A stretch of DNA of 64,000 bases from Shinella sp. SUS2 (GTDB taxonomy: Bacteria > Pseudomonadota > Alphaproteobacteria > Rhizobiales > Rhizobiaceae): positions 1 to 64,000 of the forward strand of contig NZ_KQ410731.1 in the NCBI RefSeq assembly GCF_001262505.1. Reading direction: 5' to 3'. The position numbers were made by a program, and so were the translations under genes. Below the pieces are notes generated by a model. The model worked only from the letters and a program-made list of their open reading frames with translations. It was not told the DNA's origin and made no database searches. This document shows, piece after piece, positions 50,155 to 59,755 of this stretch. How positions within the stretch are numbered: the stretch's first letter is position 1; each line of letters begins with the position of its first letter.

Positions 50155-51804
50155 ATGACTGCATCGACCGAGACCTATGCCGGCGACTATTCCGGCAGCA
50201 TCCTCGACCGGGAGCGTATCATCGCCAAACCCGGCTTCAACCGCTGGCTCGTTCCGCCGGCTGCGCTTGCCATTCACCTTTGCATCGGCATGGCCTACGG
50301 TTTCAGCGTGTTCTGGCTGCCTTTGTCCAAGGCCATTCCGGTAACGGATCCGGCTTGCGCCGATCTCAACCTCGTCTCTGCGCTCTTTACCACGAGCTGC
50401 AACTGGCGCGTCGCCGATCTCGGCTGGATCTATACGCTGTTCTTCGTGCTGCTCGGCTGTTCGGCGGCCATCTGGGGCGGCTGGCTGGAGCGCGTCGGCC
50501 CGCGCAAGGCGGGCTTCGTTTCGGCCTGCTGCTGGTGCGGCGGCATCGTCGTTGCGGCGCTTGGCGTGATGAGCCATCAATTGTGGCTGATGTGGCTCGG
50601 GGCGGGCGTCATCGGCGGCATCGGCCTCGGCCTTGGCTACATCTCCCCGGTCTCTACCCTGATCAAATGGTTCCCGGACCGGCGCGGCATGGCGACCGGC
50701 ATGGCGATCATGGGCTTCGGCGGCGGCGCGATGATCGGCGCTCCTCTGGCGAACCTCCTGATGAACACCTTCAAGACCGATGTGACGGCCGGGGTCTGGC
50801 AGACCTTTCTCGTGATGGCCGCTATCTACTTCTGCTTCATGATGGGTGGGGCTTTCGGCTACCGCATTCCGCCGGCCGGCTGGCGCCCGGAAGGCTGGAC
50901 GCCACCGGCCTCCAAGTCGACGATGATCACCACGAAACACGTGCACCTGCGTGATGCGCACAAGACGACGCAGTTCTGGCTGATCTGGCTGGTGCTCTGC
51001 CTCAACGTCTCGGCCGGCATCGGCGTCATCGGCATGGCCTCGCCGATGCTGCAGGAGATCTTCGGCGGGCGCCTCATCGGCCAGCCGGAGCTGAGCTTCG
51101 GTCAGCTCGACACCGAGCAGAAGGCGGCCATCGCGGCGATTGCCGCCGGCTTTACCGGCCTGCTCTCGCTGTTCAACATCGGCGGGCGCTTCGTCTGGGC
51201 CTCGCTCTCCGACAAAATCGGCCGCAAGAACACCTACTACACCTTCTTCATCCTCGGCATCGTGCTCTACGCGCTCGCCCCGACCCTGGCGGATATGGGC
51301 AGCAAGGCGCTCTTCGTGCTCGCCTTCGGCATCATCCTGTCGATGTATGGCGGGGGCTTTGCCACCGTCCCGGCCTATCTTGCGGATATTTTCGGCACGC
51401 AGTTCGTGGGCGCGATTCATGGCCGCCTGCTGACGGCCTGGGCGACCGCCGGCATCGTCGGTCCTGTCGTGGTCAACTATATCCGGGAGGCGCAGATCGC
51501 AGCGGGTGTCGAGCCGGGGCCGGCGCTCTATACCGGCACGATGTACATCCTTGCCGGCATGCTGGCCCTCGGCCTCATCGCGAACCTGTTCGTCCGGCCG
51601 CTCGCCGACAAGTGGTTCATGTCGGACGAGGAAGTCGCCTCCCTGCAGGCGAAGACGGCAGCGGCCAATGCCGGCCCGACCGGGTCCTTCGGCATCGGCA
51701 AGGGTGGGCTCGATGCCAGGGCGGTGCTCGCCTGGGCCATCGTCGGCCTTCCGCTCCTCTGGGGCATCTGGGTGACGCTGAAGAGCACCGCCGCGCTGTT
51801 CTGA
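50155..51804 (+). CDS. OFA family MFS transporter (oxalate/formate/monocarboxylate type)
   Basis: 549 aa from the ATG at 50155, behind GGAGGAGA. Twelve or more hydrophobic helices: the first pair region reads [20 protein letters not shown], then motif A near EFxxRxGPRKAG, and [18 protein letters not shown] in the second half. This matches OFA-family proteins (TC 2.A.1.11), which import or exchange oxalate, formate, lactate or related acids. An inserted loop after residue 55 ([20 protein letters not shown]) and a long C-terminal tail with an extra helix are present. It is controlled by an upstream sigma-54 promoter and a kinase/NtrC pair. Confidence 0.93.
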   Translation: MTASTETYAGDYSGSILDRERIIAKPGFNRWLVPPAALAIHLCIGMAYGFSVFWLPLSKAIPVTDPACADLNLVSALFTTSCNWRVADLGWIYTLFFVLLGCSAAIWGGWLERVGPRKAGFVSACCWCGGIVVAALGVMSHQLWLMWLGAGVIGGIGLGLGYISPVSTLIKWFPDRRGMATGMAIMGFGGGAMIGAPLANLLMNTFKTDVTAGVWQTFLVMAAIYFCFMMGGAFGYRIPPAGWRPEGWTPPASKSTMITTKHVHLRDAHKTTQFWLIWLVLCLNVSAGIGVIGMASPMLQEIFGGRLIGQPELSFGQLDTEQKAAIAAIAAGFTGLLSLFNIGGRFVWASLSDKIGRKNTYYTFFILGIVLYALAPTLADMGSKALFVLAFGIILSMYGGGFATVPAYLADIFGTQFVGAIHGRLLTAWATAGIVGPVVVNYIREAQIAAGVEPGPALYTGTMYILAGMLALGLIANLFVRPLADKWFMSDEEVASLQAKTAAANAGPTGSFGIGKGGLDARAVLAWAIVGLPLLWGIWVTLKSTAALF

Positions 51805-51827
51805 GATCCTCCGCAGACGACGCGGCG

Positions 51828-51856
51828 AAGTCCCCGGCTTATGCCGGGGACTTTTT
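51828..51856 (+). terminator. Rho-independent terminator after the OFA transporter gene
   Basis: AAGTCCCCGGC (51828-51838) pairs with GCCGGGGACTT (51843-51853) around TTAT, followed by TTT, 24 bp past the stop. Confidence 0.9.
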
Positions 51857-51923
51857 CATGATCCCTTGCAGCGGGTGTCCTTTTCGCGCAAACCGAAGGG
51901 ACGCGCCAAAGGAGGAGGACGAC

Positions 51924-52700
51924 ATGACCGAATGGGGACGGACCGGCACAGGCAAGATCGCACTGGTGACCGGCGGCGGCACGGGCATCGGCCTTGCCAT
52001 CGCCAGGAGCCTCAGCGCCGAGGGCTATGCGGTCGTCATTACCGGGCGCCGGGCCGCGGTGCTGGAGGAGGCTGCCGCCCTCATTACCGGCGAAACGGGC
52101 AACCCGGTGCGCGCCATCCCCTGCAATGTCGGCGATGCCGCCGAGGTCGCTGCAGCTTTTGCGGCGGTCCGGCGTGATTTCGGCCGGCTCGACGTGCTCG
52201 TCAATAATGCCGGCTCCAACGTCTCCCCGGCGCTGCTGGAGGACATTCCCTTCGAGGAGTGGAGCAGCATTCTCGCAGCGAACCTGACGGGTGCCTTCCT
52301 CTGCACCCAGCAGGCCTTCAAACTGATGAAGGACCAGACCCCGCGCGGCGGGCGCATCATCAACAACGGCTCGATTTCCGCCACCACGCCGCGTCCGAAT
52401 TCCGCGCCCTATACGGCGACGAAACACGCCATCACCGGCCTCACCAAGTCGACGGCGCTCGACGGGCGCAAATACGACATCGCCTGCGGCCAGATCGATA
52501 TCGGCAATGCCGCGACCGATATGACGAAGCGCATGAGCGCCGGCATCCTCCAGCCGAACGGCGACACCGTCAGCGAGCCGACCATGTCGGTCAAACACGT
52601 CGCCGATGCCGTGGTCTACATGGCCAGCCTGCCGCTCGACGCCAATGTCTTGAACATGACGGTCATGGCGACGGCGATGCCGTTCGTCGGGCGGGGATAA
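51924..52700 (+). CDS. Short-chain dehydrogenase/reductase (SDR)
   Basis: 258 aa from the ATG at 51924, with GGAGGAGGA upstream. The classical SDR pattern TGGGTGIG near residue 17 binds NAD(P), NNAG is near 95, catalytic Ser is in [22 protein letters not shown] with the Tyr-Lys pair YTATK near residue 160, and the C-terminus is PFVGRG. It oxidises or reduces an unknown alcohol or keto substrate. The terminator between the transporter and this gene implies separate transcription. Confidence 0.92.
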   Translation: MTEWGRTGTGKIALVTGGGTGIGLAIARSLSAEGYAVVITGRRAAVLEEAAALITGETGNPVRAIPCNVGDAAEVAAAFAAVRRDFGRLDVLVNNAGSNVSPALLEDIPFEEWSSILAANLTGAFLCTQQAFKLMKDQTPRGGRIINNGSISATTPRPNSAPYTATKHAITGLTKSTALDGRKYDIACGQIDIGNAATDMTKRMSAGILQPNGDTVSEPTMSVKHVADAVVYMASLPLDANVLNMTVMATAMPFVGRG

Positions 52701-52735
52701 TTCGGTCCGAGAGGCGGCGGCGCGAGGGTAGGCCC

Positions 52736-52990
52736 CTACCGCCGCGGCTCGCCGCCTTCGGCATAGGCGGACTTCTGCCGGAACTTGAAGACATGGCCGC
52801 AACGGCAGCGGATCATGTGTTTGTCGGGATGTTTCGAGGCGCGCTCCGTGGCAAAGCCGTGCGGCAGCGAATCAACCGTGAAATCGGGATGCGCCCGGCT
52901 CGGCATGTCGTCTTCGGAAACCTCGGCATAGCCGGAATGGCCGCACATGGCGCATTCGAGTTTGCGCGAATAGCGGTCGCGGGCGGCCAT
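52736..52990 (-). CDS. Small zinc-ribbon-like protein (84 aa)
   Basis: 84 aa with two cysteine pairs, Cys13/Cys16 (CAMCGHSG) and Cys62/Cys64 (CRCGH), which would bind one zinc as a ribbon. It begins with AAGGGAA ahead of the ATG. It starts 15 bp from the end of the LysR gene and is likely cotranscribed with it. No enzyme domain is visible; such small ribbon proteins often bind nucleic acid or protein partners. The unusual CxC second pair is noteworthy. Confidence 0.75.
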   Translation of the reverse strand: MAARDRYSRKLECAMCGHSGYAEVSEDDMPSRAHPDFTVDSLPHGFATERASKHPDKHMIRCRCGHVFKFRQKSAYAEGGEPRR

Positions 52991-53005
52991 GAACGATTCC
53001 CTTCG

Positions 53006-53890
53006 TCAGATGCGGTCCGGCCGTTCATAGGCATGTGACCGCCCGGTTTCAAGCAGCGCCTGAAGGGTGGCGATGATGCGCCGGTGCTGGTGGGCGTGGC
53101 GCGTGCGCACGTTGACGGCGGCATAGACGGCCTGCGCGATCGGTTCTGCCCCCGCCACGCGGCTGACCGCGCCGGTGCGCAGCAACCGCTTGGCATCGGC
53201 TTCCGTCACGAAGGCCGAGCCGCCGAGTTTCTGCATCAGCGCGAGGATGGCGGTCGTCTCGCCGCTGGCGATCGGCGCGGTCGAAAGCTCGGGATGGGCC
53301 TGCCGGTGCAGCCGGTCGAAGGCGGGGGAATAGACGGCCTGGATATAGTCTTCAGCCTTCACGTCCTCGATGCGGCTGACCTTGTTGCTCACCATCTCGT
53401 AATGCACCTCGCCGATGCGCTCGTAATGCAGGTCCGGCAGGTAATGCGGCGTGAAGAGGATGGCGAGGTCAAGGTCGCCGGCGCCGAGGTCGCGGTTCAT
53501 CTGGCCGGAATAGTCGACCTCCAGATAGATCGAGGTGGCCGGCAATTCCCTGCGCACCGCCGCCAGCCAGTCGCCGGCATAGTGGGCGGCAAGATCGTGT
53601 TGCAGGCCGATGCGCATGGAGCGCTCATAGGCGCCGGCCGTCTCCACCGCGCGCGTCGCCTCATGCCATTGATGTTGCAAAGCTTTTGCATGATCGAGGA
53701 AGCGCAGGCCGGCGGCCGTCGGCTGTGTGCCGCCCTTGTTCCGCGCGAAGAGTTTTCGCGCGAACATCGCCTCGAGCGCGTTGATGCGGTGCGTCACCGT
53801 CGATTGCGTGATGTTCAGCCGCTCCGCCGTGCGGTTGAAATTGCGGGTTTCCATCAGGTCCAGAAATGTCTCGATCAGGATGATTTGCAT
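53006..53890 (-). CDS. LysR-family transcriptional regulator
   Basis: 294 aa. The N-terminal HTH reads FLDLMETRNFNRTAERLNITQSTVTHRINALEAMFARKLFAR, the C-terminal effector-binding domain follows, and the overall length is typical. The gene is divergent from the demethylation operon at 54019, with a 128-bp promoter region and an inverted repeat between them. In such layouts LysR proteins activate the divergent operon in response to its substrate or intermediate. Confidence 0.94.
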   Translation of the reverse strand: MQIILIETFLDLMETRNFNRTAERLNITQSTVTHRINALEAMFARKLFARNKGGTQPTAAGLRFLDHAKALQHQWHEATRAVETAGAYERSMRIGLQHDLAAHYAGDWLAAVRRELPATSIYLEVDYSGQMNRDLGAGDLDLAILFTPHYLPDLHYERIGEVHYEMVSNKVSRIEDVKAEDYIQAVYSPAFDRLHRQAHPELSTAPIASGETTAILALMQKLGGSAFVTEADAKRLLRTGAVSRVAGAEPIAQAVYAAVNVRTRHAHQHRRIIATLQALLETGRSHAYERPDRI

Positions 53891-53926
53891 GAATGCGCCG
53901 CATTTCCCAAATGTTTTGCGGCAGTC

Positions 53927-53945
53927 TAATCGAAATCATCGATTA
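53927..53945. promoter_or_regulatory. LysR-type operator candidate
   Basis: TAATCG (53927-53932), N7, CGATTA (53940-53945): perfect 6-bp arms, 19 bp in total, in the divergent region. This fits the T-N11-A style of LysR sites. It lies 37 bp from the LysR ATG and 74 bp from the oxidoreductase ATG. Confidence 0.6.
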
Positions 53946-54018
53946 ATAAACCCACTTCATCCGCTTGCCGCCCGGCGCTTTGGTTGCCACAAATCCGGGG
54001 CAAACGAGGGGAACGAGA

Positions 54019-56469
54019 ATGTCCGCACTGCCAAGCCATGCCCGGGTCGTCATCATCGGCGGGGGCGCCGTCGGAGCATCCGCGCTCTATCATCTGGCGA
54101 AGGCCGGCTGGACGGATTGCGTTCTGCTTGAAAAGAACGAGCTGACCGCCGGCTCCACCTGGCACGCCGCCGGCAACGTGCCGACCTTTTCCTCCTCCTG
54201 GTCGATCATGAACATGCAGCGCTACTCCGCTTCGCTCTACCGGGAGCTGGGTGCGCTGGTCGATTACCCCATGAACTACCATGTGACGGGCTCGATCCGC
54301 CTCGGCCATTCGAAGGAGCGTTTGCAGGAGTTCAAGCGCGTCGTCGGCATGGGCCGCTATCAGGGCATGGACCTCGATATCCTCTCGCCCGACGAGATGC
54401 GCGGGAAATACCCTTTCCTCGAAACGCACGATCTTTCCGGCGCGCTCTACGACCCCTATGACGGCGACATCGACCCCGCGCAGTTGACGCAGGCCTTGGC
54501 GAAAGGCGCGCGCGACATGGGTGCGAAAATCTTCCGTTTCTGTCCGGCGACCGGCGCGCGCCGCGAGGGCGACGAATGGGTGATTTCCACACCGCAGGGC
54601 GAGATCCGCTGCGAGAAGGTCGTCAACGCCGCCGGTTATTATGCGCGGGAAGTCGGAAAATGGTTCGGCCGCGATGTGCCGATGATGGTGATGAGCCATC
54701 AATACATGCTGTTCGAGGAAATCCCGGAACTGGCCGCCTGGTCGCGCGAAGCCGGGCACAAGCTGCCGCTGCTGCGCGACGTCGACAGTTCCTATTATCT
54801 GCGTCAGGAAAAGACCGGCATGAACCTCGGCCCCTACGAGCGCAATTGCAAGGCGCATTGGGTGACGCCTGACGATCCGATGCCGGACGATTTTTCCTTC
54901 CAGCTCTTTCCGGACGATCTCGACCGCCTCGAATGGTATCTCAACGACGCCGTCGAGCGCGTGCCGATCCTCGGCACCGCCGGCCTGTCGCGCATGATCA
55001 ACGGTCCGATCCCTTACGCGCCGGATGGCAACCCGCTGCTCGGCCCGATGCCCGGCGTGCCGAACGCCTTTGAGGCCTGCGTCTTCACCTTCGGCATCTG
55101 CCAGGCTGGCGGCGCCGGCAAGGTTCTTGCCGAATGGGTGACGGAAGGCGAGACGGAGTGGGACATGTGGTCCTGCGATCCGCGCCGCTACACCGCCTTT
55201 GCCGCCGACAAGGACTATTGCGTCGCCAAGGGCATGGAAATTTACGGCCACGAATATGCCATGCACTTCCCCAAACACGCCTGGCCGGCCGGGCGAAACC
55301 AAAAGCTCTCGCCGATCCACGACCGTATCGCGGCGCTCGGCGCGCAGTTCAAGCCCTACAACGGCTGGGAGCGCGCCAACTGGTATGCCGGGGACGGTGA
55401 CGACACATCGGAAGCCTCGACCCAGACCTGGAACCGCGAAGGGCCGTGGCGGGCGCGCATCGAGGCGGAATGCCGCGCCGTCACCGAGGCCGCCGGCATC
55501 CTCGACCTTCCCGGCTTCTCGCGCTTCCGCGTGAAGGGCGAGGGCGCGACGGCGTGGCTTTCCTCGCTCATCACCGGCCGCGTGCCGAAACCCGGCCGTA
55601 TCGGCCTTGCCTATTTCTCCGACGACAAGGGCCGCATCGTCACGGAAATGTCCGTCATGATGCTGGCAGAGGACTTTTTCTTCCTCATCACCGCCGCGAC
55701 GGCGCAATGGCACGATTTCGAATGGCTGCAAAAGCACCTGCCAAAGAATCCGGTCTTCACGCTGGAGGATGTCACGGAGACCTTTTCGTGCCAGATTCTC
55801 TCCGGCCCGAACTCCCGCGCCATCCTCGCCGATGTCTGCAAGGCGGACCTCACCATGCCCTGGCTCACCCACCAGCCGGTGGAGATCGCCGGCCGCTGGT
55901 GCCAGCTCGTGCGCGTCTCCTTCGCCGGCGAACTCGGCTGGGAAATCCACACGAAGGTGGAGGACACCGCCGTGATCTTCGACGCCGTCTGGGCGGCGGG
56001 GCAGAAGCATGGGCTAAAACCCTTCGGCATGGAGGCGCTCGACAGCCTGCGCATCGAAAAGGGCTATCGCGCCTGGAAGGGCGATCTTTCGACCGACTAC
56101 ACGATCCTGCAAGGTGGCCTCGACCGCTTCGTCGACTGGACGAAGCCCGCCTTCAAGGGCAAGGCCGCGCTGGAGCGCGAGAAGCTTGAGGGTGTGACGA
56201 AACGCTTCGTGACGCTGACCGTGGACGCCGGCGACTGCGATGCGCCCTACATGTCGACGCTGTGGCACGGCGGCAAGGTGGTCGGCGAGACGACCTCCGG
56301 CAACTGGGGTTATCGCACCGGCAAATCCATCGCGCTCGGCATGCTGAAGGCCGATCTCGCGACACCCGGCACGGAAATCGAGGTGGAAATCTACGGCGAG
56401 CGTTTCAAGGCGGTTGTTCAGCCGGACGGGCCGCTCTTCGACCCCAACAATGAAAGACTGCGCGCATGA
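54019..56469 (+). CDS. FAD-dependent demethylating dehydrogenase with GcvT domain (dimethylglycine/sarcosine dehydrogenase-like), copy 1
   Basis: 816 aa from the ATG at 54019, with GAGGGGAACG upstream. The N-terminus VVIIGGGAVGASALYHLAKAG binds FAD (DAO domain, about residues 8-380) and GSTWHAAGNVPTF is a conserved FAD-binding segment. A middle FAO_M domain and C-terminal GcvT domains follow, including DALRIEKGYRAWKGDLSTDYT-like sequence. Such enzymes oxidise N-methyl groups of dimethylglycine, sarcosine or betaine derivatives, and the GcvT part transfers formaldehyde-level carbon to tetrahydrofolate. It overlaps the next gene by 4 bp. Confidence 0.93.
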   Translation: MSALPSHARVVIIGGGAVGASALYHLAKAGWTDCVLLEKNELTAGSTWHAAGNVPTFSSSWSIMNMQRYSASLYRELGALVDYPMNYHVTGSIRLGHSKERLQEFKRVVGMGRYQGMDLDILSPDEMRGKYPFLETHDLSGALYDPYDGDIDPAQLTQALAKGARDMGAKIFRFCPATGARREGDEWVISTPQGEIRCEKVVNAAGYYAREVGKWFGRDVPMMVMSHQYMLFEEIPELAAWSREAGHKLPLLRDVDSSYYLRQEKTGMNLGPYERNCKAHWVTPDDPMPDDFSFQLFPDDLDRLEWYLNDAVERVPILGTAGLSRMINGPIPYAPDGNPLLGPMPGVPNAFEACVFTFGICQAGGAGKVLAEWVTEGETEWDMWSCDPRRYTAFAADKDYCVAKGMEIYGHEYAMHFPKHAWPAGRNQKLSPIHDRIAALGAQFKPYNGWERANWYAGDGDDTSEASTQTWNREGPWRARIEAECRAVTEAAGILDLPGFSRFRVKGEGATAWLSSLITGRVPKPGRIGLAYFSDDKGRIVTEMSVMMLAEDFFFLITAATAQWHDFEWLQKHLPKNPVFTLEDVTETFSCQILSGPNSRAILADVCKADLTMPWLTHQPVEIAGRWCQLVRVSFAGELGWEIHTKVEDTAVIFDAVWAAGQKHGLKPFGMEALDSLRIEKGYRAWKGDLSTDYTILQGGLDRFVDWTKPAFKGKAALEREKLEGVTKRFVTLTVDAGDCDAPYMSTLWHGGKVVGETTSGNWGYRTGKSIALGMLKADLATPGTEIEVEIYGERFKAVVQPDGPLFDPNNERLRA

Positions 56470-58913
56470 GCAAACCCATTCCTCAGAAGGCGAGAGCCGT
56501 CATCATCGGCGGCGGCGTTTCCGGCTGCTCGGTCGCCTATCACCTCGCCAAACTCGGCTGGACAGATGTGGTGCTGCTGGAGCGCAAGCAGCTCACGTGC
56601 GGCACCACATGGCATGCCGCCGGGCTCATCGGCCAGCTCCGCGCCTCGCAGAACATGACGCGCCTCGCAAAGTATTCCGCCGACCTTTACGTCAAGCTTG
56701 AAGCCGAGACGGGCATCGGCACCGGCATGCGCCAGTGCGGCTCGATGACGGTGGCGCTGACGGAGGAGCGCAAGGAAGAGATTTACCGCCAGGCGTCGCT
56801 CGCCCGCGCCTTCGATATCGACGTGCGCGAAATCACCGTCGACGAGGTGAAGGCGATGTATCCGCATCTCAACACGGCGGATGTGAAGGCCGCCGTGCAT
56901 CTGCCGCTCGACGGTCAGTGCGATCCGGCGAACATCGCGATGGCCTTGGCGAAGGGCGCGCGGCAGAACGGGGCGACGGTCATTGAGGGTGTAAAAGTCA
57001 CCTCCGTCCTCACCAGGGATGGCCGCGTGACGGGCGTCACCTGCGAGCAAAACGGCGAGACCTTCACCATCGAGACGGAAAACGTCGTCAACGCGGCCGG
57101 CATGTGGGGGCGCACGCTTGCCGATATGTCGGGCGTCACCCTGCCGCTGCACGCCTGCGAGCATTTCTACATCGTCACGGAGCCGATCCCGAACCTTCAG
57201 CGCCTGCCGGTGCTGCGCGTGCCGGATGAATGCACGTACTACAAGGAAGATGCCGGCAAGATGCTGATCGGCGCCTTCGAACTGAAGGCAAAGCCATGGG
57301 GCATGGACGGCATCTCGGAAGATTTTTGCTTTGACCAGCTCCCGGAGGATTTCGACCACTTCCAGCCGATCCTCGAAAACGCCATCAACCGCATGCCGAT
57401 GCTGGAGACGGCCGGCATCCACACCTTCTTCAACGGCCCCGAAAGCTTTACGCCCGACGACCGCTACTATCTCGGCGAAGCGCCGCAACTGAAGGGCTAC
57501 TGGGTCGCCGCCGGCTACAATTCCATCGGCATCGTCTCCTCCGGCGGGGCGGGCATGGCGCTTGCCCAGTGGATGAACGACGGCGAAGCGCCTTTCGATC
57601 TCTGGGAGGTGGATATCCGCCGCGCGCAACCCTTCCAGCGCAATCGAGCCTACCTGAAGGACCGCGTCTCCGAGACGCTCGGCCTGCTTTATGCCGACCA
57701 TTTCCCCTACCGCCAGATGGCGACGGCCCGCGGCGTGCGCCGCTCGCCGCTGCATGAGCACCTGAAGGCGCGCGGCGCGGTGTTTGGCGAAGTGGCGGGC
57801 TGGGAGCGCGCCAACTGGTTCGCCAAAGAGGGGCAGGAGCGGGAATACCGCTATAGCTGGAAGCGGCAGAACTGGTTCGAGAACCAGAAGGACGAGCACC
57901 TTGCCGTGCGCAATGGCGTCGGTCTTTTCGACATGACGTCCTTCGGAAAAATCCGCGTCGAGGGCCGCGATGCGCTGGCCTTCCTGCAAAAACTCTGCGC
58001 CAACCAGATGGACGTCGCCCCCGGCAGGATCGTCTATACCCAGATGCTCAACGAACGCGGCGGCATCGAGAGCGACCTGACGGTGACGCGCCTTTCGGAG
58101 ACGGCGTTCTTCCTCGTCGTGCCCGGCGCGACGTTGCAGCGCGATCTCGCGTGGTTGCGAAAGCACCTGAAGGACGAGTTCGTCGTCATCACCGATGTGA
58201 CGGCTGCCGAAAGCGTGCTCTGCATCATGGGGCCGAAGGCGCGCGATCTCATGCGGAAGGTCAGCCCGAACGACTTTTCCAATGCGGCGCATCCCTTCGC
58301 CACGGCGCGGGAGATCGAGATCGGCATGGGTCTCGCCCGCGCACACCGCGTCACCTATGTCGGCGAACTCGGCTGGGAGCTTTACGTCTCCACCGACCAG
58401 ACGGCCCATGTCTTCGAGGCGCTGGAGGCGACGGGGGCGGACGTTGGCCTGAAACTCTGCGGCCTGCACACGCTCGATTCGTGCCGCATCGAAAAGGCGT
58501 TCCGCCATTTCGGCCATGATATCACCGACGAGGACCATGTGCTCGAGGCCGGCCTCGGCTTTGCGGTGCGCACGAAGAAGGGTGATTTCATCGGCCGCGA
58601 CGCGGTGCTGCGCAGGCTGGAGTCCGGCCTTAAGCGCCGCATGGTGCAGTTCAAGCTCACCGATCCCGAGCCGCTGCTCTTCCACAACGAGGCGCTGGTG
58701 CGTGACGGCAAGATCGTCTCGACCATCACCTCGGGCAATTACGGCCACTTCCTCGGCGGCGCGATCGGCATGGGCTATGTGCCCTCGGCCGGCGAGAGCG
58801 AGGCGGATGTGCTCGCCTCGAACTACGAGATCGAAATCGCCGGTGTCCGCGTGAAGGCGGAAGCCTCGCTTCAACCCATGTACGATCCGAAAGCCGAAAG
58901 GGTGCGCGCATGA
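56466..58913 (+). CDS. FAD-dependent demethylating dehydrogenase with GcvT domain, copy 2
   Basis: 815 aa with the same architecture as copy 1: FAD motif AVIIGGGVSGCSVAYHLAKLG, then CGTTWHAAGLIGQLRASQNM, FAO_M and GcvT domains with GLCGLHTLDSCRIEKAFRHFG-like sequence. It is related to but clearly different from copy 1, so the two are paralogues, not a recent duplication. The start overlaps the copy 1 stop (ATGA), and the stop overlaps the start of the next gene by 4 bp. The two may act successively on dimethyl and monomethyl intermediates. Confidence 0.93.
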   Translation: MSKPIPQKARAVIIGGGVSGCSVAYHLAKLGWTDVVLLERKQLTCGTTWHAAGLIGQLRASQNMTRLAKYSADLYVKLEAETGIGTGMRQCGSMTVALTEERKEEIYRQASLARAFDIDVREITVDEVKAMYPHLNTADVKAAVHLPLDGQCDPANIAMALAKGARQNGATVIEGVKVTSVLTRDGRVTGVTCEQNGETFTIETENVVNAAGMWGRTLADMSGVTLPLHACEHFYIVTEPIPNLQRLPVLRVPDECTYYKEDAGKMLIGAFELKAKPWGMDGISEDFCFDQLPEDFDHFQPILENAINRMPMLETAGIHTFFNGPESFTPDDRYYLGEAPQLKGYWVAAGYNSIGIVSSGGAGMALAQWMNDGEAPFDLWEVDIRRAQPFQRNRAYLKDRVSETLGLLYADHFPYRQMATARGVRRSPLHEHLKARGAVFGEVAGWERANWFAKEGQEREYRYSWKRQNWFENQKDEHLAVRNGVGLFDMTSFGKIRVEGRDALAFLQKLCANQMDVAPGRIVYTQMLNERGGIESDLTVTRLSETAFFLVVPGATLQRDLAWLRKHLKDEFVVITDVTAAESVLCIMGPKARDLMRKVSPNDFSNAAHPFATAREIEIGMGLARAHRVTYVGELGWELYVSTDQTAHVFEALEATGADVGLKLCGLHTLDSCRIEKAFRHFGHDITDEDHVLEAGLGFAVRTKKGDFIGRDAVLRRLESGLKRRMVQFKLTDPEPLLFHNEALVRDGKIVSTITSGNYGHFLGGAIGMGYVPSAGESEADVLASNYEIEIAGVRVKAEASLQPMYDPKAERVRA

Positions 58914-59755
58914 AAAACCTTGCCGACCGTCACCAGCGATTTTTCGATCTGCACCAGTCGGGCTGCTTCGTCATCCCCAATCCCTGGGACATGGGCTCCG
59001 CCCGCATGATGGCCGCCTCCGGCGCCGTGGCGCTTGCGACCACCTCCGCCGGCTTCGCCTTCACGCTCGGGCGTCCCGACATGGGCCGCGTGACGCGCGA
59101 GGAAGCGCTGAAGCACGCGGAGGACCTGGTGCGTGCCACGCCGCTGCCGGTCTCCGGTGATTTCGAGAACGGCTTTGCCGATGCGCCCGAGGGCGTCGCC
59201 GAGACGATCCGGCTCGCCGCCGAGGTCGGGCTTTCCGGCTGCTCGATCGAAGACACGCAGATGGTGGACGGCAATCCTGCCTATGCGTTCGATCTCGCCG
59301 TGGACCGTATCCGCGCCGCGGCGGACGCCGCCCGGTCGCTCGGCCGGCCCTTCATCCTCTGCGCCCGGGCCGACGGCGTGATGAACGGCGTCTACGATCT
59401 CGACGAGGCGATCCGGCGCATCCAGGCTTACGAGAAGGCCGGCGCGGACCTCGTCTACGTGCCCGTGCCGCCGGGCGAGGCGGAACTGCGCCGTGTCGTG
59501 CAGTCCGTCTCAAAGCCGGTCAATGCGCTCGCCGCCGGGCCGCTGCGCCAGCTCACCGTGCCGCAGCTCGCCGCTATCGGCGTGCGCCGCATCTCGCTCG
59601 GCTCGATGATCGCCCGCGTCACCCACGCCGCCATCGCCGAGCAGATGGACGCCATCGTCAAGGATGGCAGTTTTGCAAAATTGTCCGCCGCTGCGTCGGG
59701 GGACCTTATCAACAGAATGCTGGCCGCCGGTGCGGGGGAGACGGATCATGAGTGA
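58910..59755 (+). CDS. Isocitrate lyase/PEP mutase superfamily protein
   Basis: 281 aa, (beta/alpha)8-barrel of the PEP mutase/ICL family. Signs are FVIPNPWDMGSARMMAASG, LPVSGDFENGFADAPEG (metal-binding DxE-like segment), SIEDTQ and CARADG near residue 150. The catalytic KKCGH loop of isocitrate and methylisocitrate lyases is not seen, so an oxaloacetate decarboxylase-like or carboxy-phosphonoenolpyruvate-type activity is more probable. Because it is translationally coupled to both flavoproteins and the methyltransferase, it probably handles the carbon skeleton left by demethylation. The substrate is unknown. Confidence 0.88.
   Translation: MKNLADRHQRFFDLHQSGCFVIPNPWDMGSARMMAASGAVALATTSAGFAFTLGRPDMGRVTREEALKHAEDLVRATPLPVSGDFENGFADAPEGVAETIRLAAEVGLSGCSIEDTQMVDGNPAYAFDLAVDRIRAAADAARSLGRPFILCARADGVMNGVYDLDEAIRRIQAYEKAGADLVYVPVPPGEAELRRVVQSVSKPVNALAAGPLRQLTVPQLAAIGVRRISLGSMIARVTHAAIAEQMDAIVKDGSFAKLSAAASGDLINRMLAAGAGETDHE

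Noticed and set aside
56418-58874. Long antisense frame (818 aa) opposite the second FAD dehydrogenase
   Set aside because: It mirrors the GC-rich coding strand, has an arginine/histidine/alanine-biased composition and no domain pattern, while the sense frame is a clear flavoprotein.
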